From assembly GCA_037976565.1 (NCBI GenBank), contig CP137680.1, positions 18,288,861-18,352,860 on the forward strand: a stretch of DNA of 64,000 nt, written 5' to 3'. The DNA comes from Mesocentrotus franciscanus. Lineage: Eukaryota; Echinodermata; Echinoidea; Camarodonta; Strongylocentrotidae. Below are positions 10,635 to 20,648 of the stretch, in pieces (positions within the stretch are counted from its first letter, which is position 1; the number at the start of each line of letters is the position of its first letter). The position numbers were made by a program, and so were the translations under genes. The notes below the pieces were generated by a model that saw nothing but the letters and a program-made list of their open reading frames with translations, ran no database searches and was not told the DNA's origin.

Positions 10635-10838
10635 CTAATAGGTCCATTTATATAGCGCAGCTACTAAACGAATATACTGTACTGCGCTTAATAACAAATA
10701 TCATATTATTACCCCGGTTGTAGCTGAGCTGCCATGATAAGGCACTAAAGCATTCAAGGAATTTCTTCATACCGGGTCGCATTTACTTCACCTTGGCGGA
10801 GAGTGGCATATGTAGATTAATGTCTTGCCATAGGACAG
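10635..10838 (-). repeat. SINE fragment
   Basis: The minus strand carries the SINE body words GGCAAGACATTAATCTACA and AAGGTGAAGTAAATGCGACC and a tail with a GCGCAG/CTGCGC pair near 10657 and 10682. The tRNA head is absent. Equivalent copies lie at about 35720-35920 and 58490-58690. Confidence 0.6.
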
Positions 10839-11134
10839 TCCCTGGACATCCACCCCCACATAACCACCCCCAGTCAACTACCCCCTAGGACAACTACCCC
10901 CTTGGACAACTACCCCTAGGGCAACCACCCTCTAGGACGACTACCCCCCGGACAACTACCCCCGGACAACTATCCTCTGGGGTATTTGTCCGGGGGTAGT
11001 TGTCCTAGGGGGTAGTTGACCGGGGGCAGTTGTCCCGGGGGGTAGTCGTCCTAGAGGGTGGTTGCCCTAGGGGGTAGTTGTCCTAGGGGGTAGTTGATTG
11101 GGGGTGGTTATCCGGGGGTGGATGTCTGGATACG
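10839..11134. mobile_element. Foldback element built of GGGGGTAGTTGTCC units
   Basis: The left arm is a C-rich series of CAACTACCCCC words and the right arm its inverted counterpart, centred near 10983. Each arm is itself a tandem series of about 14-16-base units. Outer ends read TGGACATCCACCCCC and the complement. It interrupts the SINE fragment. Unit 3 has it (58691-58984); unit 2 lacks it and reads straight across. Confidence 0.8.
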
Positions 11135-11284
11135 CTTTTAAGTGTGTAAACAATTGATTTGCCCCTATTTTTGTTTCTTTCATTCTTGAGTTACGAAAGA
11201 GAAAAAGAATACCATAAAATTTACGGTATTCAGTATTCAGTTGTTAACTGTATATGTACATATGCTTGTGCACATGTGCATGGT

Positions 11285-11330
11285 AGATTGATTGATTGAT
11301 TGATTGATTGATTGAGTTTCAGTTTTAATT
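11285..11330. repeat. GATT microsatellite
   Basis: About six GATT repeats begin a segment (to about 11400) that is conserved in all units and looks like the tail of an old retroposon. Confidence 0.7.
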
Positions 11331-11944
11331 AATCAGGGTTACCTCTTCAATTGTAGCACTGCTATCCTGGAGAGCCCTGGGTAGAAATCAAAACAATATG
11401 TACAGACATATATAAAGCAATACTGAACTATATATTGAAATATTGAAATACATATTCGCTGTATAATAAGCAGAAGAATTAGGGAGTTTGATTTGTGTTG
11501 TGTTTAATGGTGTTAGGGTTCTTGATCAGTAGTGGATATAGATTGTTTGAGTATGCACCCTTCTTGATATTTTCCTCAACAAAGAAGGGACCGCTTGGTT
11601 ACTTGAAATACAATACGTTGTATCGCATCTAGAAATAATATCGGTGAAGGCTACTGAAATTGCACGAGGTTGTTTTTTTTTCGAAAGCCTCAGCGATCGT
11701 GTTAAATTAGATATCTGAATATGGATTTCATGAGTGATCTATCGGACAGATTTTTAAGAAAAAAAAGGTGAATGCTCGCTTGATTTTTTTGTACATATAT
11801 CAAAATATGCATGGATTTGAAGTGAAAACGTGTTTTGTTTGATACAAATAATGTTTACTTAATTGTGATATTGATGTCTGATACAGCAGTCTTGGCAAGA
11901 TGGATCAGAAAAAGTTAAGAATAATTCAAAATGAAAATGTACGA

Positions 11945-12115
11945 TTTATTGATTGTTTAAGCCTATGTACATTATGTCGGGAAGAGTGAAACTGAACGGA
12001 GTGAGTATGTCTGCGCATACGCATAACTGCGCGATTCTGATCAAACAAAACTCGAAATTATAACACAAAATTGTCGTCTTTGTTGTTACGCTTATAGCGA
12101 TACGTATTCATGTAA
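11945..12115 (+). repeat. Dispersed repeat related to 9550-9715
   Basis: It shares the words ACATTATGTCGG, TCTGCGCATACGC and TTCTGATCAAACAAAAC with the sequence after the pseudo-exon in the CTLD intron. It is found in each unit and truncated in unit 2 near 36800-36832. No coding content. Confidence 0.65.
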
Positions 12116-12337
12116 AAAAAAAAAAAAAGTTTGTCTATTTTTTAAATTTTATTCACAAGCCTCGAAATGATAGTCTTATCTCACGTCGAAAATCCCGTCC
12201 TGCTTACAAAATGAAAGAGCGCTTGGACTAGGGAACCTTTGTTTTTACAATGTATGACACGGCCATCAATTCTTATCAAAATTGCGTTGTTTTTGCTCGG
12301 AATTTATTAAGACTTTTAGCACACTTACCCTGTGTCC

Positions 12338-12422
12338 ACACAGACAAAATTTATCGTATGGCTATCCCGAAATGGTATAGCTATACCGTTTTGGGATAGC
12401 CATACGATGAAATTGTCTGTGT
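12338..12422. repeat. Near-perfect 85-bp palindrome
   Basis: Arms from ACACAGAC to GTCTGTGT enclose ATGGCTATCCCGAAATGGTA and its complement with almost no loop. This is likely the core of a foldback transposon. It is present in units 1 and 3 (60183-60267) and lost from unit 2 by a deletion. Confidence 0.8.
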
Positions 12423-13439
12423 ACGCTTACTAACGATACGTCGTATAAAGAAACGTCGTATAACGAAACTAGGGTCTGGGCATCGTTTCGAACTAAAAAC
12501 TCGATAAAGAATCACGGAATATTTTGTGTGTGGACGTATGGTCGAACTAGAACGGTATAACTGGGCGGGGCTTAATGTGACCACGTGCAAAAGGAGCTCT
12601 GTCCTCTCATTTCCGCTTCCGTTTTATGACCGCGGCGCAGCCAGCTGATTAGACAGCCGACAGCAACAACAGATTTATTAGTGAATAATTCTTGGTAGCG
12701 TGTTTTCAGTTAAATCTTTTTTTTAATGTCCACATTTCTATTATTATTATTATATTGTGTACACGTTAAAAAAAATGTATATGTTGCATCACTGAAATGT
12801 AATTTGATTTGTATGTTTTGCTGAAGAAAATTAATTCAATTCAATTTAATGATAAGCACTTTTACATTTAGCGCTCATACTCCTATCTAACGACACTCAG
12901 TGAATACTCAATGCAAACATGACCTATTACTTCATGAATGGATCGAAACAATTTTGGTACAATGTGAAATTATCGAACTGATCACAAATTGAATCAGACT
13001 CCCTTCTGTTCGCGATGCAGGCTCGGGTTCAGGGGAAAACACTCTGTACCTCGGACTAGAACGTTAACTGGAGGCCCTGTGTGTAGAAGAGGCACGCCAT
13101 ACGCACGTTAATACACTACACTTCTCGCAAAGAGTAGGGTGTAAACCCGGTGTTTAGTGTGCCTGCATACGAAACTGGTAATCTTTTTAAAGATATCTTT
13201 GTGATAGGCTGCATAGCCCTTTGAAGATTAATAATAGAAGAGAAGAAGAAGAAGAAGAAGAAGACTAGAAATGCAATCGTGTCGCAACGATGTGCGTGCA
13301 ATGACGCCGTCGAAAGAGCTTCTCTCGAACTATCCAGAGCAATTTGTACGAAGTCTGTAGCTTCTGTGATATTGGAGAGATAGAAGTGTGTGTGTGGAGG
13401 GGGGAGGGGTGACAATGGCAATTTAAACGGGATAACCTC

Positions 13440-13990
13440 GCTATAAATAAGGATCATTATTCATTAGGGTTGCTATTCATAATGCACTTCTACCATATAC
13501 CAGCAAACTGCTATTCATATCGTAAAAACAGGTTGCTATTTAGAATATAAATAAGGACCACTATCCACAAGGTCACTATTCGGGAAAGGGACATATTATG
13601 ACTATTCATAGTTCGGATAAAGGACCAATATTCATAAGGGTCACTAGTCACTATTCATAATATACAGACCCCTTTGCTGAGTTGTGAACATCAAAACCCT
13701 CATTCTTTTTATATGAATAGCGCACCTTTGTTCTATTATGAATAACGCCCCCTTTACTCATTTAGGAATAGCGACCTATTGAAAAATTCAGTAGCCCCTT
13801 TCAAAATTATGAATAGCAACCTCAATAGTATTGTGAATAGCGACCCTTTTATCACTTAATTGCGACCCCTTATTTCTAATATGAATTATTTATTTGTGAT
13901 AAAGACCCTTATAAATAGTGATCCCATATTTTAGTTGGGAACAGTGAACCTTATGAATAGAGAGATTTACGTGTAATGATCCTTGTGAAT
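13440..13990. repeat. Degenerate minisatellite that switches orientation
   Basis: The left half repeats CTATTCATAAGG-type words and the right half repeats GAATAGCGACC-type words, which are roughly the reverse complement. Spacing is about 25-40 bases and irregular. The switch is near 13690-13720. Confidence 0.65.
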
Positions 13991-15584
13991 AGCCAGCGGG
14001 CCCTCCTTTTTGAAGGAAATTTTGATTAATTGAGTGGCCTCGTTGATAGGAACTTTAAATCTTTAATTCTTATTATACAACCAGGGGTAATTCTTTTGTA
14101 GAATATAAAACATAGAGATAAGAAAAGAATGAAATTAAGAATTAACAAAATAAGCAAGACAAAAATTAAAATAAAAAAGGATGAAAAACAAAAGATGAAG
14201 ATGAAGAAGAAGGAAAAAATATATTAACAAAAGGACAAGTACAAAGAGGAGACGATATAGAAGGATAAAAACGACAGCCGCTGACAGGTAAAAAAAGAAG
14301 AAGATAGAATTATGAAAACAGGAAAATGAAGAAAGATCGAAGAAAGCTATAGGTGATAGAATATGATGACAACAAAAATAACATCCTGAAAGATACTGAA
14401 ACATAGAGATATATATAGAAAAAGAACTTAAAGAGAAAGACAAAATCGCAAGAATGAAAGCAAAAAATAATAGGAAATATAGGAAATGATATGATAGGGA
14501 AACATATAGGCCCTGCTGATAATGAAATATTAAAAGAAACAATGTAAATTGATCGATTACTGAAACCAAACAATACCAACGAAAGAGCTTCTCTCGAACT
14601 ATCCAGAGCAATTTGTACGAAGTCTGTAGCTTCTGTGATATTGGAGATAGGTAGGGCGAAAGAAAGGCCTCAACAGTGACCTTGATGGGATGGTAGTGAC
14701 TATGCCTACGAAGTTTGAAAGAAATTGGGATAGGGGAAAGAACCTAGAAAGGGCTCGCAAGCACTGCGTGCAAAAACCAATGGGATTTGGTGCATGTTCG
14801 CCATTGCAATCAAGATCGTTCTGGGGGCCAAAAGCGTGAACCCGATATGCCCCATAGACAATGCGTGTAATGCATGGGCGGAAAACGTACAGAATCTGTA
14901 TTATGACCGGAGTTACATTGTTTATTTCTCTCTCTCTTTATGTCTCTTTATGGGCCGTATTTGGTATCATTAGAAAGAGGATTTCATGGTTGTTATTGTA
15001 AACAGCTCTCTTTTATTCTATGCTAATCCTATCGAAACACGTGATGTAAAATAGATTTATAGGACAAAATGGCGTCTTAAATGGCCCCATTGACCAATTT
15101 CAAAAATCCGGCCACGAGGTGCCCTGCGTATTGCAACTCGGCATGTCACTGCAAATTTTCAAGGAAAAAAAAGGACGTTTAAGGGTGAAAAGCAGTCTGA
15201 AAAAATGACGTCATAGCCGATACGTGTTAGATTCGGGCGGAAACTCGGCGGAATTCGTGTAGTGACCTTTGTTTAAATGCGATTTATTCACAATTTTCTG
15301 TGTGAACATATACTATACTTGGTATCATTCGAAAGGGCACTTTATTGCGGTCAGTTTGACACCATTGTTATCTTCGCGCAATGTATTACACGCATTAAAC
15401 GCGCTATTACGTAATGCATAGTAAATTCATCATTTTTGGCAATAACTTTGCGCTGACACGTTCGAATTTTACCAAACTTTGCAGACAGTTGTCACATATA
15501 TGGATACATATGTCTGCTAAGTTTCATTGATGTAGGTATAAAGATCGCCAATTTAGAGCAAGTTGAAGTTATTTCTCAATTTTC

Positions 15585-15926
15585 TTGAAAATGGCGAATT
15601 TGGAGGGCATTTTCGCAAAGACGGTCAGTGTTAGGGTATATAATTTTGTGTATGGCTGGAAAGGGCATATGTTCAAGTATCTAAATCCAAAAAAGGGTAC
15701 GGGTCTGCCAAGCCATGATGGAGATACGACCACAGAAAGAAAGCCAATTCCCAGAACTTTAGAGGGCGCTATTTATGTTTTGCATAGCCATTGGAGCGTA
15801 AAATTTGGCATGGCTATGTGCAATTATGAAATAAAGATACTGCGAGAAGATGAGACGGAACGGAATTGGTTAAAGAAAGTTATTGCAATTTTTAGATTTG
15901 TAGGGGTCCATTATTCAAGAATTTGA
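15585..15926 (+). other. Unrecognised 113-codon open frame
   Basis: The frame begins MKMANLEGIFAK and ends FVGVHYSRI. No domain, signal peptide or splice context is evident, and it lies within the unit-1-specific repetitive segment. It may be a remnant of an element frame or chance. Confidence 0.15.
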
Positions 15927-16854
15927 GAGATTGTTGACGGAGTCGGTTTCAGATTTGAATTTTGACTATGAAGATGGCATTTTGAAGGTCAAGTTATACG
16001 TCGCAGATGAAAGAACATCTCTTAGACTATCTAAAGGGATTTGTTAGAAGTTTGTAGGATCTCGGATAGTGGAGATAGGAAGGAATGAAGAAAGGCCTTA
16101 AAATGGACCAGAAACGGACAAAATGGCGCCTGGACGGTTATGCATGAGTGATTTCGAAAATCGAAGAATGTAGTGACCTGGATGAGATGCTAGAGATGAT
16201 GCATACGAAATTTGAAAGGAAAAGGACATGAGGAAAGCACCTAACTAGGAATAACAAGCACTACGTGCAAAACGAATGGGATTTCCGGACGATACTAAGG
16301 AGGAAAAGAAGAATATTAATGGGGCAGAACGTGAATGAAAACAAGGCAATGACGAAGGTCGTCATTGCAAAGAAGAAGAAGAAGAAGGAGACAGGTGAAA
16401 AGGTGTTTTTGTGATCTACCCCCATTCTCGTGTGCGCCACCACCGTTAACTTCACATGTCGTCATTGTTGGTAACTAATACGTTTTTATCTGGTATAGCA
16501 TATAGATCTCTTTGGGTATAGCCCATAGCTCCCTCTCTCGCACAGTTTTGGAGAAATTGCTTCTGTAACAACTTACCAGTGTTAAGCCTCGTTCAGATAT
16601 GACTTGGCAAACCGTTGCGTTTTTTGTTTTTTTGTTGTTTTGTTTTGTTTTAATGTAAAGTGTAATACGCGTCCCGCACATTTCACATTTCTGTAACTTA
16701 TAACACAGAGCTCAGTGAACACGCGCAGCACTTTAGTTGCGGGCGGTTGGCATCCATTTACACGTTAAGTTGCGGCTTTGGTTGCGGCGGTTTACCCCGC
16801 CATAACTGAACGGGCCTTGACACCTATACCCTATAACCAGAGACGGCCCTGCCC

Positions 16855-17395
16855 CCACACTTTTTCAAGTACCCCAAAGGTGCCCCTTTTTACATAGGAA
16901 AGTGCCCCTTTAACTTTGTAAGAAGTGCCCCTTTTTTCATGGGGAAAGTACCCCTTTTACTTTGAAAAGTGCCCCTTCTCCTTTTCACCTCTGATAAGTG
17001 CCCCTTTTTTGACACGTGCCCCTTTCCTTCGACAAGTTCCCATTTTCCTTTGCAATAAGTGTCCATTTTCCATTCTCATAAGTGCCTTTATTAATCTCTA
17101 GTACGTGCCCCGTTTCAGCTACGAGAAGTGCCCCCTTCACCTCTGATAAATGGCCTTACTAAAATCTGATCGGTGCCTCTTTTCTCTTAACAAATGCACA
17201 TTTTCCTTAATTATAAGTGCCCCTTTTTCATTGTCATAAGTGCCCCTTTTCATATCTGGTCAGTGCCCTTTTTCACCTCTTATACATGCCCCTATTAAAA
17301 TCTGATGGGTGCCCCTTTTGCCGTCATCAAAATATGCCCATTTCCCATTATCATAAGTGCCTTTTTTCATCCCTGGTGGGTGCCTCTTTTCATGT
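16855..17395. repeat. Degenerate AAGTGCCCCTTTT minisatellite, unit 1
   Basis: Irregular 18-30-base units share the core AAGTGCCCCTTTTCA, often followed by CTCTGATA. The block recurs at 37558-38170 and 61620-62215 with different unit numbers. The open frames here are repeat artefacts. Confidence 0.85.
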
Positions 17396-19188
17396 GTTCT
17401 CTGTTGAATGTAATTTCACACTTTGTATCTATATACTATATTATCTGTAGCAATTAAATTCGCAAAATTAATAAAGTTCCTTTTAACATGGGTGTATTTG
17501 GTACCGGTTTTTAATTTGACGCAATGCCTCGTAGTATCCCGCCCTTTTAAGGGGCAACACGTGTCGGAGGGTATAAAATGGCAAGCAGCTTCTGAATTGG
17601 GGCGAGCTTTTACTCTTACCCCCAACAAAAAGGCAAAGTCTGCATACGTACGCCACCGACAGTCAAGACAATCATGTATTGCAACCTTAAACTTGTTCAG
17701 TTTTTAGGGATTGTTCATATTTAATTCCGGATCATGTATCATAATAATTATACGGAAGGGCAAAGGGAAGTTAGTGCTTTATATGTTTCCTCTACTGGGT
17801 CCTGTTTCATGAATATTTGTTATTAATTACAAGTTACAATAACTGTTATAAGCTACTAAAATCGTGGCATTTGATTGGCAGAGGGCATATTTGTCATAGA
17901 ATTTAACACGGCCCTAATATATTACATGTGTGTTGCTGTATGATAAGGAATAAGGGCGTAGCGTGGGGCCAATCATGGAGGGGACCGGGGCGCAGGAAGG
18001 GTGCAGCGATCGTTAACACCTTGGCTGCTTTCTTCGCCATTCTGCATGGTCGCTCGTTGGCCACATGTGCAATTTTGCACAAAACAAGAGGCACCAAGTG
18101 ACGGAGGGATTGCTATGTGCAACACATTGGCTTTACAAAATTACTCCTGGAAACCCCTTTTAACACCGGTATAAATTAATTTTCCACTGAAAACAGTCAA
18201 ATAGTCTGGAAGCTTTGGTATATTTATCCCATGATACACAGTGAGATAATGAGTGTGGCATACAAAGAAAATAATAATAATGTGGATTGGAAGGAACCAG
18301 GCGCTTCTATTCTAGAAGAATAACTTGGTGGAGGACCGGGGGGGGGGGCTTTGAGCAGAAACGTAGTTTCCAGGATTTCGTAACAGAGGGTCACAAAAAG
18401 GTCATCAAATTTGGGGGGCCTTTTTATAAAATTATTCCATTCACCCGTTGCGAATAACTGTAGTTCAATAGTCAGAATGCGAATTGCATACATTCCGTGT
18501 TGTTAGGTAGGACAAGTCATAATGTTTGCCCTACCTAGCAACAATTAATGTAGGACAAGCCATAATGTTTGTCCTACCTAGCAACAACTTATGTCTACAA
18601 CTCGCTATTGAATGCAAATAGTTTAATGAAATAATTTGTAACATGGCACTTTAATAACAAAGATGTTTGCATCAAATTTGATTAATTACAAAAATTGTGT
18701 ATTGTGGAGATGATTGAGGATGTGACCGTGGCATTAGGAATATTGGTAGCTGGAGATGGTAATGAAAATGTCATGGTTATTGATGGCAATTTGGGTGATA
18801 AATACTTGATGAGTTTCATGGATGATGGTAGTTGCTGATGATAATTGGTCTTATTCGTGAGCAAAGTGATAATGTTGGTATGGATAATAGTGAGGGCAAT
18901 TTACCTGATAGCTAACGCGGAAAGTCATCTTCGGAATATGAACCCTAACTCATATTCACACTCGTCTGTTTTTTTAAGCCAAAAGGGCATTATTTTACAC
19001 AGAGTTTCATTTATTTATTTATATATTTATTTATTTATTTATTTGTTTCTGATATTTATACAGCGTGGCACATTTCACCAATTATGGGGGTCTTCCATGA
19101 GGCCCTGTTTGGTAACAATGCTATTAAAAACAATCATTAATAAAAACAGATAACAGCAACAAAACAAAATAGAGAAAGAAATACACAC

Positions 19189-19235
<47 letters not shown>

Positions 19236-19378
19236 TGTGAAGAAAATGGTCTAGGAACGTGAGACGTAGCTGTTCTTTACAATTTTATTACGAGCTTTCA
19301 GCTTGTGAGGCCTCCTTCAGGTTCTGAAGTACATATTCTGGAACACCCGTTGTCGTGTCAGAGTTGAGAATTCTCGCA

Positions 19379-19424
<46 letters not shown>

Positions 19425-20104
19425 TTTGTATGGTATTCATGAGGGAGAGAAAGTTTCCCCTGGAAAAAAATGTCTGGGGACCAGATCCTCGCACTACTGC
19501 CCCCAACCTATAAAATCTTCCAATGTATTCGTTATTTGAATGGGTAGCAACCGATTGAGTGAGGTTGTCGAAATTAGGTTGATAAGTTTGAAAATAAAGA
19601 TTATTGTGTAGTTTTAGGTTTCAAAATCATTAAAATAATCACGAGATCATGAATGAATGTCACAAAAACTTAAGATAAAAATGTTAAAGCGTTTGGGTAC
19701 GTGGGACTACATGCTTATCATGTCAAAAAGATTTGTAGACTGCAAGCTCAATAATTCATGACATCCTTGTATAATATTATAGAGAACGATGTTTTTACAC
19801 ATGGTAATAGCAAATTTTAAAAAGCGTTTATTTTCGTAATCAAGAATTGGGCATTTGTTCACGTGTAATGGGGATTTCTTTTGCAGGTGGGGCGCGTATG
19901 TGTGTATATAGGGGAAGGCAATAGCCCAGATGTACTCCGGGCTTGCCATCACTATTCGATAGGTGCATCATTGCAATATAAAAAAAGGTGATTACTTTCT
20001 CTAAACCGATTAAGTTCACATTAATCATGAAACGTTAGACTTCCTCGTCCTTGAGTTGATTAACAATTAATCAATTAATTAATTGCAGTTGACGCGGAGT
20101 CAAT
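17396..20104. other. Intergenic repeats of unit 1
   Basis: No gene is seen. A TATAAAATGG at about 17572 is the left part of the LTR-like segment that is complete at 38184 and 62212; here it is cut after about 17612. There is a short inverted and direct repeat with GGTAGGACAAG near 18505-18590, a GAT-rich stretch at 18690-18910, an ATTT run near 19010-19045, and TA microsatellites at 19195-19232 and 19380-19420. Confidence 0.5.
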
Positions 20105-20271
20105 AGGAACTTTAAGATTTACACGACGAGAACGTGGACTGCCACATGTGCCATTCTTTCAAGGCATTGGCCCGTGCCCGCCCGGCAGTGCCTTAAAAGG
20201 ACGTCACATTACCTTAAAAGGATGTCACCGTGGCAGTCCACGTTCTCGTCGTGTAAAATCTAAAAGTCCCT
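20105..20271. mobile_element. Foldback MITE-like element with 3-bp duplication
   Basis: The 167-bp element has inverted ends (AGGAACTTTAAGATTTACAC and the complement of AGGGACTTTTAGATTTTACA). It is flanked by AAT on both sides. Unit 3 at about 41357-41366 has the empty site with a single AAT. It is related to 2478-2671. Confidence 0.8.
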
Positions 20272-20282
20272 AATAACCCTAT

Positions 20283-20297
20283 CTATGTGTATCTCTG

Positions 20298-20335
<38 letters not shown>

Positions 20336-20423
20336 CCCCACACACAAACACTTTCTATATATATATCTCTCTCTATCTCTCTGTCTCTTTCCCTCTTCTC
20401 TCTCTCTCTCTCCCTCTCTCAGT
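20283..20423 (+). repeat. CT-rich microsatellite upstream of gene 2
   Basis: Runs of CTCTCTGTCT end about 170 bases before the proposed start codon. The same tract precedes gene 3 (41366-41506). A promoter role is possible but not shown. Confidence 0.8.
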
Positions 20424-20593
20424 CAGAATTGTTATCATCGTCAAATTACTTTTATAAAATGCACATGTATAGCATCACATTCACCCACTATTCCCTGCTC
20501 GTCATTCGTCATTCTATCTTATCAAATTCTGAAACGGAGTCGAGCATATCCTGTATCTGCTGTTGCTTATAATAAGGCTGTGCATCATCGAAG

Positions 20594-20648
20594 ATGAAAA
20601 GTGGATTTGTTAGAAGACAACTTATTCGAACCAGCTTCTTGCTTTCGA
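20594..20648 (+). CDS. Gene 2 candidate first coding exon
   Basis: ATG starts [18 protein letters not shown], and the donor CGA|GTAAGT leaves phase 1, matching the next exon. The sequence is conserved in gene 3. It could instead be a 5' UTR exon, with translation starting at the ATG nine bases into exon 2. Confidence 0.45.

Larger units (their letters stand above)
13262..16370. other. 3.1-kb segment unique to unit 1, inserted at a GAA microsatellite
   Basis: In units 2 and 3 the flanking GAA repeats are contiguous. Here they are split by 3.1 kb. The segment holds a perfect direct repeat of about 68 bases (13311-13379 and 14581-14647) and a diverged third copy near 16010-16077. It also holds a mirror-arranged minisatellite, an AT-rich tract (14090-14570), two copies of TTGGTATCATT (about 14962 and 15321), and an open frame at 15585-15926. 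I do not recognise the element. Confidence 0.6.

Noticed and set aside
10839..11134. CRISPR-like array
   Set aside because: Units are contiguous, without unique spacers, and inverted about a centre. The host is a eukaryote.
14135..14611. 158-codon minus-strand frame rich in F, L, S and Y
   Set aside because: It is the complement of an A-rich tract (AAGAAAAA, GATGAAGA repeats). The hydrophobic appearance is a composition artefact, not a membrane protein.
17217..17450. Repeated CPF/MPL motif frame
   Set aside because: It is the translated TGCCCCTTTT minisatellite and is not preserved in frame between units.
20285..20572. 95-codon frame upstream of gene 2
   Set aside because: CT repeat translation with no conserved start context.
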